Positions 8,163 to 17,493 are shown, numbered from the stretch's first letter. The stretch is 64,000 nucleotides of DNA from a bacterium (GCA_004561555.1 SFVH01000009.1:1-64000); one strand, 5' to 3'. Numbers and translations are program-made. The notes: generated by a model from the sequence alone, not told the origin.

Positions 8163-8993
8163 ATGAGAACAGAAATCAAATTAAAAATCGGAGAATTTTC
8201 AAGACTGATGCAAACCACAGTGAAGACGCTGCGCCACTATGAGCAAATAGGGCTGCTCCTGCCCGATGAGGTCGATGAAGCTACGGGCTACCGCTACTAT
8301 CGCATGGAGCAGATGCAGAGGTTGAATGCCATCAAAGATTTGAAGTCGCTGGGCTTTAGCCTCGACGAAATCAAAGACATCTACGATGACGACACCCACA
8401 CACCCTCGCTCGAAATCCTCGAAGCAAAGATTGACGACTGCCGTCGCCAACTTCGGGAGCTGGAACAACGTCGCCTTCGGTTGGCAGTGCTTGCCGATTC
8501 TCGCAAACAACTTTTAATCATGGAGAAATTTTCAATTCAGTCGCTACCGGAAATCATCGTTGCTTCACATCGCGAAGTAGTGGAAAACTATGATGCAATC
8601 GGTGCTATGTGTGTCAACGTAATCGGACCGGAGATGCAACGCCTGGGCTGCAAATGCCCACCCCCGGGTTATTGCTTCACCATCGAACACGACAAAGAGT
8701 ATAAGCCTAAAGACATCGATATCGAATATTGCGAACAAGTGGAAGAAGCCGGCGAAGACTCAGCCATTATCACATTCAAACGGCTTCCGGCAGTGCCCAC
8801 CGCCCTTTGCATGAAGCATGTGGGTCCTTACGACCGCTTCTATCAGTCGTATGTCGAGCTGTTTAAGTATGCCGAAGAGCAGGGCTATCAAATTGCCGGT
8901 GCACCGCGCACTTGCTACATTGATGGCTGCTGGAATCAGGAAGACCCCGAAAAGTGGTTGTCGCTCATCCAGCTTCCCGTCATCCTCCCCTAA
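8163..8993 (+). CDS. MerR-family regulator with GyrI-like effector domain (BmrR/BltR type)
   Basis: A 276-residue transcription factor. Residues 7-75 form the winged helix-turn-helix of the MerR family (KIGEFSRLMQTTVKTLRHYE, then GYRYYR and LKSLGFSLDEIKDI). A coiled dimerisation helix follows (about 85-120), then a GyrI/AraC-type ligand-binding domain (about 125-275). Such proteins sense hydrophobic or cationic drugs and activate efflux genes, but no efflux gene is adjacent. A dyad inside its own promoter suggests autoregulation. Ligand and targets are unknown. Confidence 0.9.
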   Translation: MRTEIKLKIGEFSRLMQTTVKTLRHYEQIGLLLPDEVDEATGYRYYRMEQMQRLNAIKDLKSLGFSLDEIKDIYDDDTHTPSLEILEAKIDDCRRQLRELEQRRLRLAVLADSRKQLLIMEKFSIQSLPEIIVASHREVVENYDAIGAMCVNVIGPEMQRLGCKCPPPGYCFTIEHDKEYKPKDIDIEYCEQVEEAGEDSAIITFKRLPAVPTALCMKHVGPYDRFYQSYVELFKYAEEQGYQIAGAPRTCYIDGCWNQEDPEKWLSLIQLPVILP

Positions 8994-9032
8994 CATCATT
9001 GGGGATGTCGTATTCTCTCACAAAACAATTAT

Positions 9033-9066
9033 GGGAAGTCCGTGATAAACCGGGCTTCCCTTTTTG
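9033..9066 (+). terminator. Terminator of the MerR gene
   Basis: GGGAAGTCCG (9033-9042) pairs with CGGGCTTCCC (9051-9060), one G-T pair, followed by TTTTTG. Confidence 0.8.
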
Positions 9067-9190
9067 TATGAATCACACAAGCTATGATGTGCTTATCTGA
9101 CAATTAGGGGTTTTGCATCAAATGTACCAATTTTTTCAATTATTCTATCATCCGCATTAATCATTATCAATAGCTTGCACCCGTCTTCGT

Positions 9191-9760
9191 TTATATGGAT
9201 TTCTGCAAATGTCGCATAGGGTGTCCTCCCCACTCGGTGTCGTTGACATAGCGGAAACCAATGGCGGTGTAGAGCCGCTCGGCGTTGGGATTGCCCTTGT
9301 CTACAAGCAGCCCGACAGCAGGGATGCCGAGGCGACGTGCCCTTTCGGTGGCGGCATTGAGGAGCATCGTGGCAATGCCTTTGCGACGATGGTTGCTGTC
9401 TACGGCAAGGCTATCGAGATATAACTCGCCTTCTTGCGTCTCGTCGTCCATATTACTGTAGTCGATGCCAAACGATGCTTTTGCCTCAGCGATAAACGCT
9501 CGGCGCAGCCTGTGAAGGTCGGCTCCGTTATACGCCACAATGCACCCTGCCACTTCCCCGTCATCGATTGCCACAAGGGTGTTGCGATAGCTATATTGCG
9601 ACTCTTCGGCAGCCACCAATCGCTCCATCACTCGGCGGAAGTCGTCAAGGGTGTGATTGTCGCCGGCGAAATTTTGGCAACATTCGTGATTCATCGCTTC
9701 CATTATCAAGCGGGCAATGTGGGTAACGTGTTCAAGTGAGGCTTCTTGGATGGTAATCAT
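9191..9760 (-). CDS. GNAT-family N-acetyltransferase
   Basis: A 189-residue cytoplasmic acetyltransferase fold. It opens with MITIQEASLEHVTHIARLI and contains the acetyl-CoA pyrophosphate-binding loop NHRRKGIATMLL (about residues 123-134), followed by LLVDKGNPNAERLYTAIGF, the typical motif B and C-terminal strand. Substrate unknown. It lies just downstream of the tRNA-Gln terminator and has no promoter I can recognise. Confidence 0.87.
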   Translation of the reverse strand: MITIQEASLEHVTHIARLIMEAMNHECCQNFAGDNHTLDDFRRVMERLVAAEESQYSYRNTLVAIDDGEVAGCIVAYNGADLHRLRRAFIAEAKASFGIDYSNMDDETQEGELYLDSLAVDSNHRRKGIATMLLNAATERARRLGIPAVGLLVDKGNPNAERLYTAIGFRYVNDTEWGGHPMRHLQKSI

Positions 9761-9781
9761 TTTTTGGTGATTTTTTGTAAT

Positions 9782-9814
9782 AAAAAAATCGGCAACCTCG
9801 TCGGCTACCGATTT
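9782..9814 (-). terminator. Terminator of tRNA-Gln
   Basis: A 12-bp stem (9786-9797 with 9803-9814, two wobble pairs) and a 5-nt loop, followed on the minus strand by a run of seven T. It sits directly behind the tRNA. Confidence 0.88.
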
Positions 9815-9816
9815 TG

Positions 9817-9887
9817 TTGTCTTACCCGGATTCGAACCAGGACAGGCAGAACCAAAAACTGCAGTGCTACCATTACACCATAAGACA
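9817..9887 (-). tRNA. tRNA-Gln (anticodon TTG)
   Basis: Minus-strand cloverleaf: acceptor TGTCTTA/TAAGACA, discriminator A, D-loop TAATGGTAGC, T-arm CCTGGTTCGAATCCGGG. The anticodon loop TTTTGGT contains TTG at its centre. CCA is not encoded. 71 nt. Confidence 0.93.
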
Positions 9888-9924
9888 ATCCTAACTTAAA
9901 AGACTCTTCGTCCTAAAAGCGATG

Positions 9925-9956
9925 CAAAGTTACAATGATTTTCCGATATGTGCAAA
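9925..9956 (-). promoter_or_regulatory. Promoter of tRNA-Gln
   Basis: Minus strand TTTG (9956-9953), 20 nt, TAACTTTG (9932-9925), about 38 nt before the mature tRNA 5' end. Confidence 0.85.
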
Positions 9957-10068
9957 TTTTTCAGCAAAAAAATCACTGTATCACATCAACCCTATCGGCA
10001 ATCTATTGATTATAAAAACATTATATACAATAAAAATATCGCTGAAGGATATCCTCCTTTTCCTCCCT

Positions 10069-11046
10069 CTATATAGAAAGACGTCGGAGAGTGTCGAGCA
10101 GTTCGCGATTGATAGGCTTATCCTTCTTGATAGCCTTAGAGAATGGTACATAAACGATTTCGTCGTTTACCACACCAATCATCACGTTGCGTTGGTCTTC
10201 CAATAGAGCATCGATAGCTGCTGCACCCATGCGAGAAGCAAGAATACGGTCGTGGGCTGTCGGAGAGCCGCCACGTTGCAAGTGTCCGAGGATTGACACA
10301 CGCACATCGTATTGCGGATATTCGTTTTTCACACGTTCGGCGAGAGCCATTGCTCCGCCGGTAATCGGACTTTCAGCCACGAGTACGATTGACGAGTTTT
10401 TGCTCTTGCGGAAACCGTTTTTGATGAGCTCTTCGAGTTGGTCAACCTCAGTGGAAATCTCCGGGATGATTGCTGCCTCGGCACCGCTTGCAATAGCGCC
10501 GTTGAGAGCGAGAAAACCAGCATCACGACCCATTACCTCAATAAAGAATAGACGCTCGTGAGATGTAGCGGTGTCGCGTATTTTGTCGACACATTCCATA
10601 ATGGTGTTGAGAGCGGTGTCGTAGCCGATAGTTGTGTCGGTGCCATACAAGTCGTTGTCGATTGTGCCGGGAAGTCCCACAATCGGCACATTATATTCGG
10701 TGGCAAAGATGCGCGCACCGGTGAGTGAGCCGTCACCACCGATAACCACGAGCGAATCAATGCCGGCATTTGTCATATTTTCGTATGCGATTTTTCTTCC
10801 TTCCTCTGTTCTGAATTCGGCGCAACGTGCGGTCTTCAAGATAGTGCCGCCCATTTGGATGATGTTCGACACGTTTTGAGTGCGAAACTCAACTATTTCG
10901 TTAGTTACCAATCCTCTATAACCACGATAAATGCCCTTTACAGCAATCCCGTTGAAGATTGCAGAGCGAGTGACGGCGCGTATCGCTGCATTCATACCGG
11001 GAGCATCACCTCCCGAAGTTAAGATACCAATACATTTCGTAGGCAT
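10069..11046 (-). CDS. pfkA: ATP-dependent 6-phosphofructokinase
   Basis: Phosphorylates fructose 6-phosphate to the 1,6-bisphosphate in glycolysis. 325 residues, the length of the bacterial homotetrameric PfkA. GGDAPGMNA at 12-20 and GGDGS at 103-107 form the nucleotide site; a Gly rather than Asp in GGDGS indicates ATP instead of pyrophosphate. GTIDND at 127-132 carries the catalytic Asp (D130), and the MGRDAG and HLQRGG motifs follow. Monocistronic, with a perfect promoter. Confidence 0.97.
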   Translation of the reverse strand: MPTKCIGILTSGGDAPGMNAAIRAVTRSAIFNGIAVKGIYRGYRGLVTNEIVEFRTQNVSNIIQMGGTILKTARCAEFRTEEGRKIAYENMTNAGIDSLVVIGGDGSLTGARIFATEYNVPIVGLPGTIDNDLYGTDTTIGYDTALNTIMECVDKIRDTATSHERLFFIEVMGRDAGFLALNGAIASGAEAAIIPEISTEVDQLEELIKNGFRKSKNSSIVLVAESPITGGAMALAERVKNEYPQYDVRVSILGHLQRGGSPTAHDRILASRMGAAAIDALLEDQRNVMIGVVNDEIVYVPFSKAIKKDKPINRELLDTLRRLSI

Positions 11047-11086
11047 AGTCTGTATGTTTTTAAGTGAATAGGCTTATTTCTGTTTG

Positions 11087-11117
11087 CAAAGATAAGCCAT
11101 ATTTCGGCGTTAGCAAA
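11087..11117 (-). promoter_or_regulatory. Promoter of pfkA
   Basis: Minus strand TTTG (11117-11114), 19 nt, TATCTTTG (11094-11087), 40 nt before the start codon. Confidence 0.85.
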
Positions 11118-11209
11118 TCCTTTTAGTTTAAATTTTCGTAACCAAGCCCTTTTTGTTATTGATATATAGTAATTTCAATGGTTAACATAAGTTAAATATT
11201 TGATTTTCG

Positions 11210-11240
11210 TTTGCATTTAAAAAATTTGCATATACCTTTG
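11210..11240 (+). promoter_or_regulatory. Promoter of the ABC/GntR/barrel operon
   Basis: TTTG (11210-11213), 19 nt, TACCTTTG (11233-11240); the first gene starts 55 nt later. Confidence 0.85.
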
Positions 11241-11294
11241 CAGTGTACTAATCAACTAATACACTAAGAAACAAAATTAAAAATTATAAATAAT

Positions 11295-12146
11295 ATGTTG
11301 GAAATTAAAGATTTAAAGTTTGGTTATAGCCATCGTAAGCCTCTTTTGTTTGATGGCTTTTCGATGAAAATAGAGCCGGGACGCATCTACGGATTACTCG
11401 GCAAGAACGGCATGGGCAAATCCACATTGCTCTATTTGATGAGCGGCTTGCTTCGTCCGCAAGGCGGCGAAGTGACGATGTCGGGCAAGCGCACATTCGA
11501 CCGTCTTCCCTCTATGATGCAAGACATCTTTATCGTGCCGGAAGAGTTTTCCTTTCCTGCAATTACGATGAAGCAATATATCAATCTTCACAAGCCTTTT
11601 TATCCTCGATTTAGCGATGAGATTATTGAGCGTTGTCTTCGCGACTTTGACATGGACATCAATCTGAAGCTCAACGAGCTGTCGATGGGACAAAAGAAAA
11701 AAGCGTTGATGTGTTTTGCTCTTGCCACAGGAGCCCGCTTGCTCTTAATGGACGAGCCGACCAATGGTTTTGACATTCCCTCGAAGAGCCAAATGCGCAA
11801 AGTGATTGCATCCAACATGAGCGATAGCCGCAGCATCATTATCTCCACCCATCAAGTGAAAGATGTGGAAAATCTTTTAGACCACATTCTTGTGGTGGAC
11901 GGCGGAAAGCTGATTATGGATTGCTCTACGGCAATGGTGAGCGAGAAACTCCTCTTTGTGGAGCAGCCTGTGGGCGAGCCCACCGATGGCTCACTCTACA
12001 GTCAACCATCGTTGCAAGGCAACAGTGTGGTCTATCCCAACCGCTATGGCGAAGAAAGCACCCTCAATCTCGAGACATTATTTAACTCTCTCCTCTCCAA
12101 CCGCAAGGCTGTAGAAGAAGCAATAAAAGCCGACAACAATGGATAG
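11295..12146 (+). CDS. ABC transporter ATP-binding protein
   Basis: A 283-residue ATPase subunit on the cytoplasmic side of an ABC exporter. Walker A is GKNGMGKST (about 36-44), the signature is LNELSMGQKKK (about 125-135), Walker B is LLLMDEPTNGFD, and the switch histidine is in ISTHQVKDVENL. It is closest to the short YtrB/BcrA-type ATPases that pair with GntR regulators. A C-terminal tail of about 80 residues is not part of the core fold. It overlaps the next gene by 8 nt, so the two are translationally coupled. Confidence 0.92.
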   Translation: MLEIKDLKFGYSHRKPLLFDGFSMKIEPGRIYGLLGKNGMGKSTLLYLMSGLLRPQGGEVTMSGKRTFDRLPSMMQDIFIVPEEFSFPAITMKQYINLHKPFYPRFSDEIIERCLRDFDMDINLKLNELSMGQKKKALMCFALATGARLLLMDEPTNGFDIPSKSQMRKVIASNMSDSRSIIISTHQVKDVENLLDHILVVDGGKLIMDCSTAMVSEKLLFVEQPVGEPTDGSLYSQPSLQGNSVVYPNRYGEESTLNLETLFNSLLSNRKAVEEAIKADNNG

Positions 12147-12891
12147 ATTCAGCATCAAGCGCATTTGGTATTTGCTCAAGCTCGACTATAGCCATTCTCC
12201 CGAAGCATGGATAGGCAATACCGCTTCAGCATTTGCTGCCATGACAGTCTTGACGTTGTCGTTGTTATGGCTTGGCGACTTCACATCATTTGAAGACTTT
12301 GCCAATCGTGTGATGATTATATTGGTGGCATTGATTTCAGCCGGTGTGGCTATCAATTCGGCAATGATGTTTTCGTCGATGAACACCAAGCCCAAGCGCA
12401 CCGCCTACTTGACAATTCCCGCCACACACCTTGAGAAGTTTGTCGTTAACACCTTTGAAGTCACAGTGGCTCTTGCCATTCAAGCCCTTGCCGGATTCTT
12501 CCTTGCCGACGCAGTGCGCATCTACTTGCTACAGCCGATGTTTTCACTTCCTGCAGACTACGACCAATGGATAATGACATTAATGATAAAAATGCTTGCC
12601 GGGAAAACGGTATTTATCGACCATGGAGGCATTGCCGTCAGCACCACCCTTCTGTTTTTCTTGTGGATGCAGAGCTTCTTTGTGGCAGGCAGCGCATTAT
12701 GGCGACGTTACCCCGGGCAACGCACAATAGCAGTAGGTATTATTATGGTGATAACCATCATTGGAATTTTCGACTTAGTGCCCGATGTATCATATATCAA
12801 CACCGAGATGATAGAATGGGGTGTGTCGGCATGGACACTCATCAACTGGATATTAGCCTATCGTTTTTTCACCCGCTCACAACTTAAATAA
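12139..12891 (+). CDS. ABC exporter membrane subunit 1
   Basis: A 250-residue integral membrane protein with about six hydrophobic segments. It contains NTKPKRTAYLTIPATHLEKF, the cytoplasmic loop characteristic of Bacteroidetes ABC-2-like permeases that work with YtrB-type ATPases. It overlaps the ATPase gene by 8 nt and precedes a second, related permease gene by 8 nt, so a heterodimeric channel is likely. Cargo unknown. Confidence 0.8.
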   Translation: MDRFSIKRIWYLLKLDYSHSPEAWIGNTASAFAAMTVLTLSLLWLGDFTSFEDFANRVMIILVALISAGVAINSAMMFSSMNTKPKRTAYLTIPATHLEKFVVNTFEVTVALAIQALAGFFLADAVRIYLLQPMFSLPADYDQWIMTLMIKMLAGKTVFIDHGGIAVSTTLLFFLWMQSFFVAGSALWRRYPGQRTIAVGIIMVITIIGIFDLVPDVSYINTEMIEWGVSAWTLINWILAYRFFTRSQLK

Positions 12892-12899
12892 TAAGAAAT

Positions 12900-13751
12900 A
12901 TGATAACAACAACTAAAGATACCTTCAGCTTCAGCCGCCTGTTAATGGTGCTTCGCCATGATATTGAGCAAGATTGGAAAGATTTATCTTTTAAAACTCT
13001 GGCAGTGTTAGGTTTGCTCGCAGGCGGCTTGCTGATAGGATTATTTATGGGACATCCCTTTGGAGTCTATGATATGCAAGTGCTCAACTGGTTTCAGTCG
13101 TGGTTTATGTTTATCTTTGTCGTAGGTAGCTGGGTGATGGCATCCGAGGTGCTTAAGTCGTTTTCGTCAAAGACGCGTGCGGTAAATGCGATGATGCTTC
13201 CCGCCACTCGCAGCGAGAAGTTTCTTTCTCGAGTAGTGATTGCCACGGTGGGATATATCATTATGGTGCTTGTGGCTTTAGCTGCTACCGAGGTGATATT
13301 CCTCGCACTTCGCCCGATGTTTGACATTCAAGGCGACTCCTCAATGTTCGTATATGTCATTCACCACACCTTCGTGCCTGAAATACACAGCAAATTTGTG
13401 GATGATGCAGGCAATCTCATTGATATCGAGATGACGGTTGTAGGTGCTTTTTGCTCGATTACAACCACCTCATGGATTTTCTCCGTCTTTGCACTTGGCA
13501 GCAGCCTCTGGCGCAAACATGTGTTTGTCAAATCGCTCACAATGATGTTTGTCATCTCCTCGTTGATAAATTTCTCAATAGGATGGTTTATCGTGGCATC
13601 AATGAAGGAAGATATTTATAATGTACCGAATATGCTTATATTGATGGGAATCATCACCGGAGTGCTGACCATTGCAAATTGGATAGTGACCTATCAATTA
13701 TATAAGCGTCGCCAAATCATCAGTATGTGTCCCATTTCAAAAAAACGCTGA
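12900..13751 (+). CDS. ABC exporter membrane subunit 2
   Basis: A 283-residue membrane protein with about six hydrophobic segments and the loop SKTRAVNAMMLPATRSEKFL. This matches the equivalent loop of the preceding gene (PATHLEKF against PATRSEKF), so the two permeases are probably paralogues forming one channel. It lies 8 nt downstream of the first and 2 nt before the GntR start. Confidence 0.8.
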   Translation: MITTTKDTFSFSRLLMVLRHDIEQDWKDLSFKTLAVLGLLAGGLLIGLFMGHPFGVYDMQVLNWFQSWFMFIFVVGSWVMASEVLKSFSSKTRAVNAMMLPATRSEKFLSRVVIATVGYIIMVLVALAATEVIFLALRPMFDIQGDSSMFVYVIHHTFVPEIHSKFVDDAGNLIDIEMTVVGAFCSITTTSWIFSVFALGSSLWRKHVFVKSLTMMFVISSLINFSIGWFIVASMKEDIYNVPNMLILMGIITGVLTIANWIVTYQLYKRRQIISMCPISKKR

Positions 13752-13753
13752 TT

Positions 13754-14119
13754 ATGAATTTTAAAGACAGTAAACCAATATACTTACAAATCGCCGAACG
13801 CATTATGGATGAAATCTTGCAAGGCGTCTATTCCGAGCAGGCACGCATCCCCTCGGTGAGAGAATATGCCGCCCAAGTGGAGGTCAACGCCAACACTGTT
13901 GTTCGCTCTTTCGACTATCTTCAACAACAACAAGTGATTTTCAACCGTCGCGGTTTGGGCTATTTTGTTGCCGATGGTGCAAAAAAAGAAATATGCAGCC
14001 TTCGCCGACGCGAATTTGAAGAGGGCGACCTTCCCGAATTGTTTCGCCGTATGGACCTCCTCGGCATTACTATCGACGACATCAAAGTTTTATACAACAA
14101 ATTTCAGAATAACAAATAA
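13754..14119 (+). CDS. GntR-family regulator, YtrA subfamily
   Basis: A 121-residue DNA-binding protein from ATG 13754 (MNFKDSKPIYLQIAERI); an upstream in-frame ATG at 13727 lies inside the permease gene and gives an atypical N-terminus. PIYLQIAERIMDEILQGVY, IPSVREYAAQVEVNANTVVR and RRGLGYFV are the winged-helix signature of short GntR proteins, which lack a large effector domain. YtrA regulators repress their own ABC operon. Here the gene sits fourth in the operon rather than first. Confidence 0.9.
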   Translation: MNFKDSKPIYLQIAERIMDEILQGVYSEQARIPSVREYAAQVEVNANTVVRSFDYLQQQQVIFNRRGLGYFVADGAKKEICSLRRREFEEGDLPELFRRMDLLGITIDDIKVLYNKFQNNK

Positions 14120-14135
14120 AACACAATAAAACACA

Positions 14136-16520
14136 ATGAACAAGACAATTTTCTCAGTCGTGGCCGCCGCCATCATGGCTTCAGGCTATGCAAAGGCAGA
14201 TGAACTCGCCGGACAAGTGACCGACAACGACGGTCGTCCGGTGGAGTTTGTCACCATAGTGGCTCTCAACAATGAGCGCGAACAAGGCGGCGCCGTAACC
14301 GACAGCATCGGCAACTACCGCTTTTCTGTGCCGGAAGGGCGCTACAAAGTGTGTTTTTCGCTTCTCGGATTGGAACCTTTAGAAAAAGAAATAGAAGTGA
14401 AAGGGGCTACCCGACTTGACGTAACGATGCAAGAGAGCGGAGTGGCGCTCGAAGGTGTAGAGGTGAGAGCCTCTGCCATCCGTCGCCTTCCCGACCGTTT
14501 TGTGGTGAATGTGGAAGACATGCCTGCCTCCATCGGAAAGAATGGCAAAGAATTGCTACAAGAAGCTCCGGGGGTGTGGATTGACGATGACAAAGTGGCT
14601 ATCTACGGCAAAAGCGGTGTGAAAGTGTATGTCAACGACCGCGAGCTAAAACTCGACAACGACCAGCTGCAACACTATTTGAAGTCGCTGCGTGCTGAGG
14701 ATGTGAGCAAGGTGGAAGTGATACCGCAAGCCGGAAGCGAATACAGCGCCGACACTTCGGCAGGTATCATACGCATCACCTTGAAGCGCAATCGTGCCGA
14801 CGGCGTGATGGGGAATGTTGGTATGTCGGTAGATACCGGCAAGGATATGACCACCCTTAATCCTTCATTTGCCATCAACATCAAAAACGGAAAGTGGAGC
14901 TATAATCTTAATGCCAATATGACTTATTTCCCGAAGATGACTCGCAACATGGAAGAAGTAAACCACTACGAAAACGGGGATATATACAACACCACTACAG
15001 TTCTTGATGCCGACAATCTTATTGTGGGCAACGCACAAGCAGGTGTGTTTTACGACCCTAACGAGAAAAATGCTTTCGGTCTGGAGTTGAGCTACTTCCG
15101 CTTTCGCAATCCTGCATTAACCTCTACCAACGCCAATTTCTTATATGCCAACGGAGAGGCTGACGCTCTGCTGGGGCGTTACGGCACAAAGGATATAAAC
15201 GCCAATTTCGACGCAACGTTTAACTACACCTATCGCCTCGACAATCAAGGCTCCAACATGAAGTTTATCGCCAACTACAACCGCTCTGACAACCGTAGCC
15301 GAAAAGACAATAACCAGCACCGTGAAGATTATCTCGGAGTGGCGTCCGACTCGCTGTCGTGGAGCTTGGAACATACCAACTTTGACGTGATGAACTTCTC
15401 CTACGATTTTAACAAAATCTTTAACCCGAAATGGAATATGGCAGCCGGAATGAAATACACCCGCAACAAAATGGACAACGATGCCTACTATGAGTCGCGA
15501 TTGGGCGACATGCTGCCCTGGCGAGTGGAAACGTCACGAAACTACGACGAAAACTACACCGAAAATATCTATGGTGTTTATGCCAAGGCTTCCACTCATC
15601 TCGGACGCTTTATGGCTACCGTCGGGTTGCGCGGAGAGGCAACCGATGCCGGTGGTCACGGCTCGATAGTGAAACAAAACTACTTCGACATTTTCCCAAA
15701 CGCCAACTTCACGTTGCTCCTCGATGAAGCCGGAGCCAACAACCTCACCTTACAATATTCACGCTCCATCTCTCGCCCGTCGTTTTGGGCACTCAACCCT
15801 GTGAAGTTTCAAGCCAGCGACTACTTCTATCAATGTGGCAATCCCGACTTGAAGCCTTCCTACGAAAACAATATCACCCTCACTGCCGTGATGAAATATA
15901 AGTATTCGTTCACCGTATGGGCTGCTATCAAGCAAGACCCTATGATGCAAGGCTCGATGGTCGACCCGGAGAATCCACATAATGTGCTGTTTACCACACT
16001 CAATGCCGAAAACTTCTACACCTATGGTGCATACCTCGGCATCCCGTTGCAACCCACAAAATGGCTCACCATCAACACCGGACTCACCTATATCTATCAG
16101 GGAGAACGACTGAATGTGGGTGGCGACCTCAACTATAACAGCCAATTTTTTGCCAACGGCAGCGTCGGCATCCAACTGCCCGCCGACTTCTACTTCACCA
16201 CACAATACTTCTACCGCCACAAAACCACTTCAGGCGAAATCAATGTGAACTCAATGCACTTCCTCAATGCAAGCCTCAAAAAGTCGTTTGCCAACGGCAA
16301 ATGGAACGCTTCAGTAGGCGTGAACAACATCCTCGGGAAGCCCTCACGATTCAGCATCAACTCCGCAGCCGGATATGTGTCGGAAACGAAGGTGGAAATG
16401 CCGCTCTCCGTTCATTGCTCGCTCACCTACAACTTCAATGCCGGAAAGATGTTCCAAGCCAAACGCATTGAAAAGAACGATGACCCCTCTCGTAAGGCTA
16501 AAAGTGAAGGTGTAAATTAA
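14136..16520 (+). CDS. Outer-membrane beta-barrel protein with CarboxypepD_reg-like and plug domains (OMP_b-brl_3 type)
   Basis: 794 residues with a signal peptide (1-21, ending around GYAKA). Residues 25-105 form a carboxypeptidase-regulatory-like beta-sandwich (GQVTDNDGRPVEFVTI). A TonB-receptor-like plug follows at about 115-215 (GVWIDDDKVAIYGKSGVKVY, then SADTSAGIIRITLKRN). The remainder is barrel strands such as NLTLQYSRSISRPSFWALNP. No TonB box is evident. It starts 16 nt after the GntR stop without a promoter, so it is probably co-transcribed with the ABC exporter and may be its outer-membrane partner (inference). Confidence 0.88.
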   Translation: MNKTIFSVVAAAIMASGYAKADELAGQVTDNDGRPVEFVTIVALNNEREQGGAVTDSIGNYRFSVPEGRYKVCFSLLGLEPLEKEIEVKGATRLDVTMQESGVALEGVEVRASAIRRLPDRFVVNVEDMPASIGKNGKELLQEAPGVWIDDDKVAIYGKSGVKVYVNDRELKLDNDQLQHYLKSLRAEDVSKVEVIPQAGSEYSADTSAGIIRITLKRNRADGVMGNVGMSVDTGKDMTTLNPSFAINIKNGKWSYNLNANMTYFPKMTRNMEEVNHYENGDIYNTTTVLDADNLIVGNAQAGVFYDPNEKNAFGLELSYFRFRNPALTSTNANFLYANGEADALLGRYGTKDINANFDATFNYTYRLDNQGSNMKFIANYNRSDNRSRKDNNQHREDYLGVASDSLSWSLEHTNFDVMNFSYDFNKIFNPKWNMAAGMKYTRNKMDNDAYYESRLGDMLPWRVETSRNYDENYTENIYGVYAKASTHLGRFMATVGLRGEATDAGGHGSIVKQNYFDIFPNANFTLLLDEAGANNLTLQYSRSISRPSFWALNPVKFQASDYFYQCGNPDLKPSYENNITLTAVMKYKYSFTVWAAIKQDPMMQGSMVDPENPHNVLFTTLNAENFYTYGAYLGIPLQPTKWLTINTGLTYIYQGERLNVGGDLNYNSQFFANGSVGIQLPADFYFTTQYFYRHKTTSGEINVNSMHFLNASLKKSFANGKWNASVGVNNILGKPSRFSINSAAGYVSETKVEMPLSVHCSLTYNFNAGKMFQAKRIEKNDDPSRKAKSEGVN

Positions 16521-16529
16521 AATTTTACT

Positions 16530-16537
16530 TATCTTTG
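16530..16537 (+). promoter_or_regulatory. Candidate -7 box for the NatAB-type operon
   Basis: TATCTTTG, 29 nt before the next ATG. No convincing -33 TTTG stands at the right distance, so it is only a candidate. Confidence 0.4.
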
Positions 16538-16566
16538 TAAAAACTGAAAACAAAACAAGAATATTT

Positions 16567-17481
16567 ATGAATCAGATTTTGGAAGCACGAGGAGTGGTGA
16601 AACGCTTCGCCACCCATACAGCTCTCGATGGAGTGAGCATCTCCGTGCAACCCGGAAGAGTGTTTGGACTGCTTGGCCCTAATGGAGCAGGTAAAACCAC
16701 TCTTATCAGAATCATCAATCGTATCACGATGCCCGATGAGGGTGTCGTGATGCTCGGTGATAGAGAGATGACCGATGCCGATGTGGCTCGTATCGGTTAT
16801 TTGCCGGAGGAGAGAGGTCTTTACAAAAAAATGAAGGTGGGCGAACAAGCCGTCTATCTTGCTCGCCTCAAAGGGTTGGATAGCCGCACCGCTACAAAAA
16901 GGCTGAGGCAATGGTTTGACAAGTTTGACATCAATCCCTGGTGGAACAAGAAACTTGAAGAGCTGTCGAAAGGCATGCAACAAAAGGTGCAATTTGTCAT
17001 TACCGTGCTCCACGAGCCGGAGTTTTTGATTTTCGATGAGCCCTTTTCGGGCTTCGACCCTGTGAATGCCGAGTTGCTGAAAAAGGAAATCTTGGAATTG
17101 CGCGACAAAGGTCACACTATCATTTTCTCCACCCACAATATGAGCTCGGTGGAGGAGGTGTGTGACGACATCGCTCTTATCGACCATAGCCGTGTGGCGC
17201 TAAGCGGCACTGTGGAAGAAGTGAGAAGCCGTTATCGTAGCGGACTCTACGACGTGGTGGTGAGCGACAGCGCCACTCTGCCCGTGATGACCGACAAGTA
17301 TGAGATATGCTCGCAGCAGAAGCGTGGCGGAAATCTTTGCTATGTGTTGCGGAAGACGTATGACGGCACAAATGCCGATTTCATTCGCTTACTATCGGAG
17401 AGTGCCGACATCCGTACTTTTGCCGAGCAAGTGCCTTCGATGAATGATATTTTTCTTCGTGTGGTGGGTAATAATGATTAA
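16567..17481 (+). CDS. ABC transporter ATP-binding protein, NatA-like
   Basis: A 304-residue ATPase. Walker A is GLLGPNGAGKTTL (about 35-47), the signature is LEELSKGMQQKVQ (about 138-150), Walker B is FLIFDEPFSGFDP, the switch His is in STHNMSSVEEV, and a DUF4162-like C-terminal extension covers about residues 220-304. This matches the ATPases of Na+-exporting or ABC-2-type systems. The partner permease starts within 13 nt of its stop. Confidence 0.92.
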   Translation: MNQILEARGVVKRFATHTALDGVSISVQPGRVFGLLGPNGAGKTTLIRIINRITMPDEGVVMLGDREMTDADVARIGYLPEERGLYKKMKVGEQAVYLARLKGLDSRTATKRLRQWFDKFDINPWWNKKLEELSKGMQQKVQFVITVLHEPEFLIFDEPFSGFDPVNAELLKKEILELRDKGHTIIFSTHNMSSVEEVCDDIALIDHSRVALSGTVEEVRSRYRSGLYDVVVSDSATLPVMTDKYEICSQQKRGGNLCYVLRKTYDGTNADFIRLLSESADIRTFAEQVPSMNDIFLRVVGNND

Positions 17482-17493
17482 TTGTTGATGATT

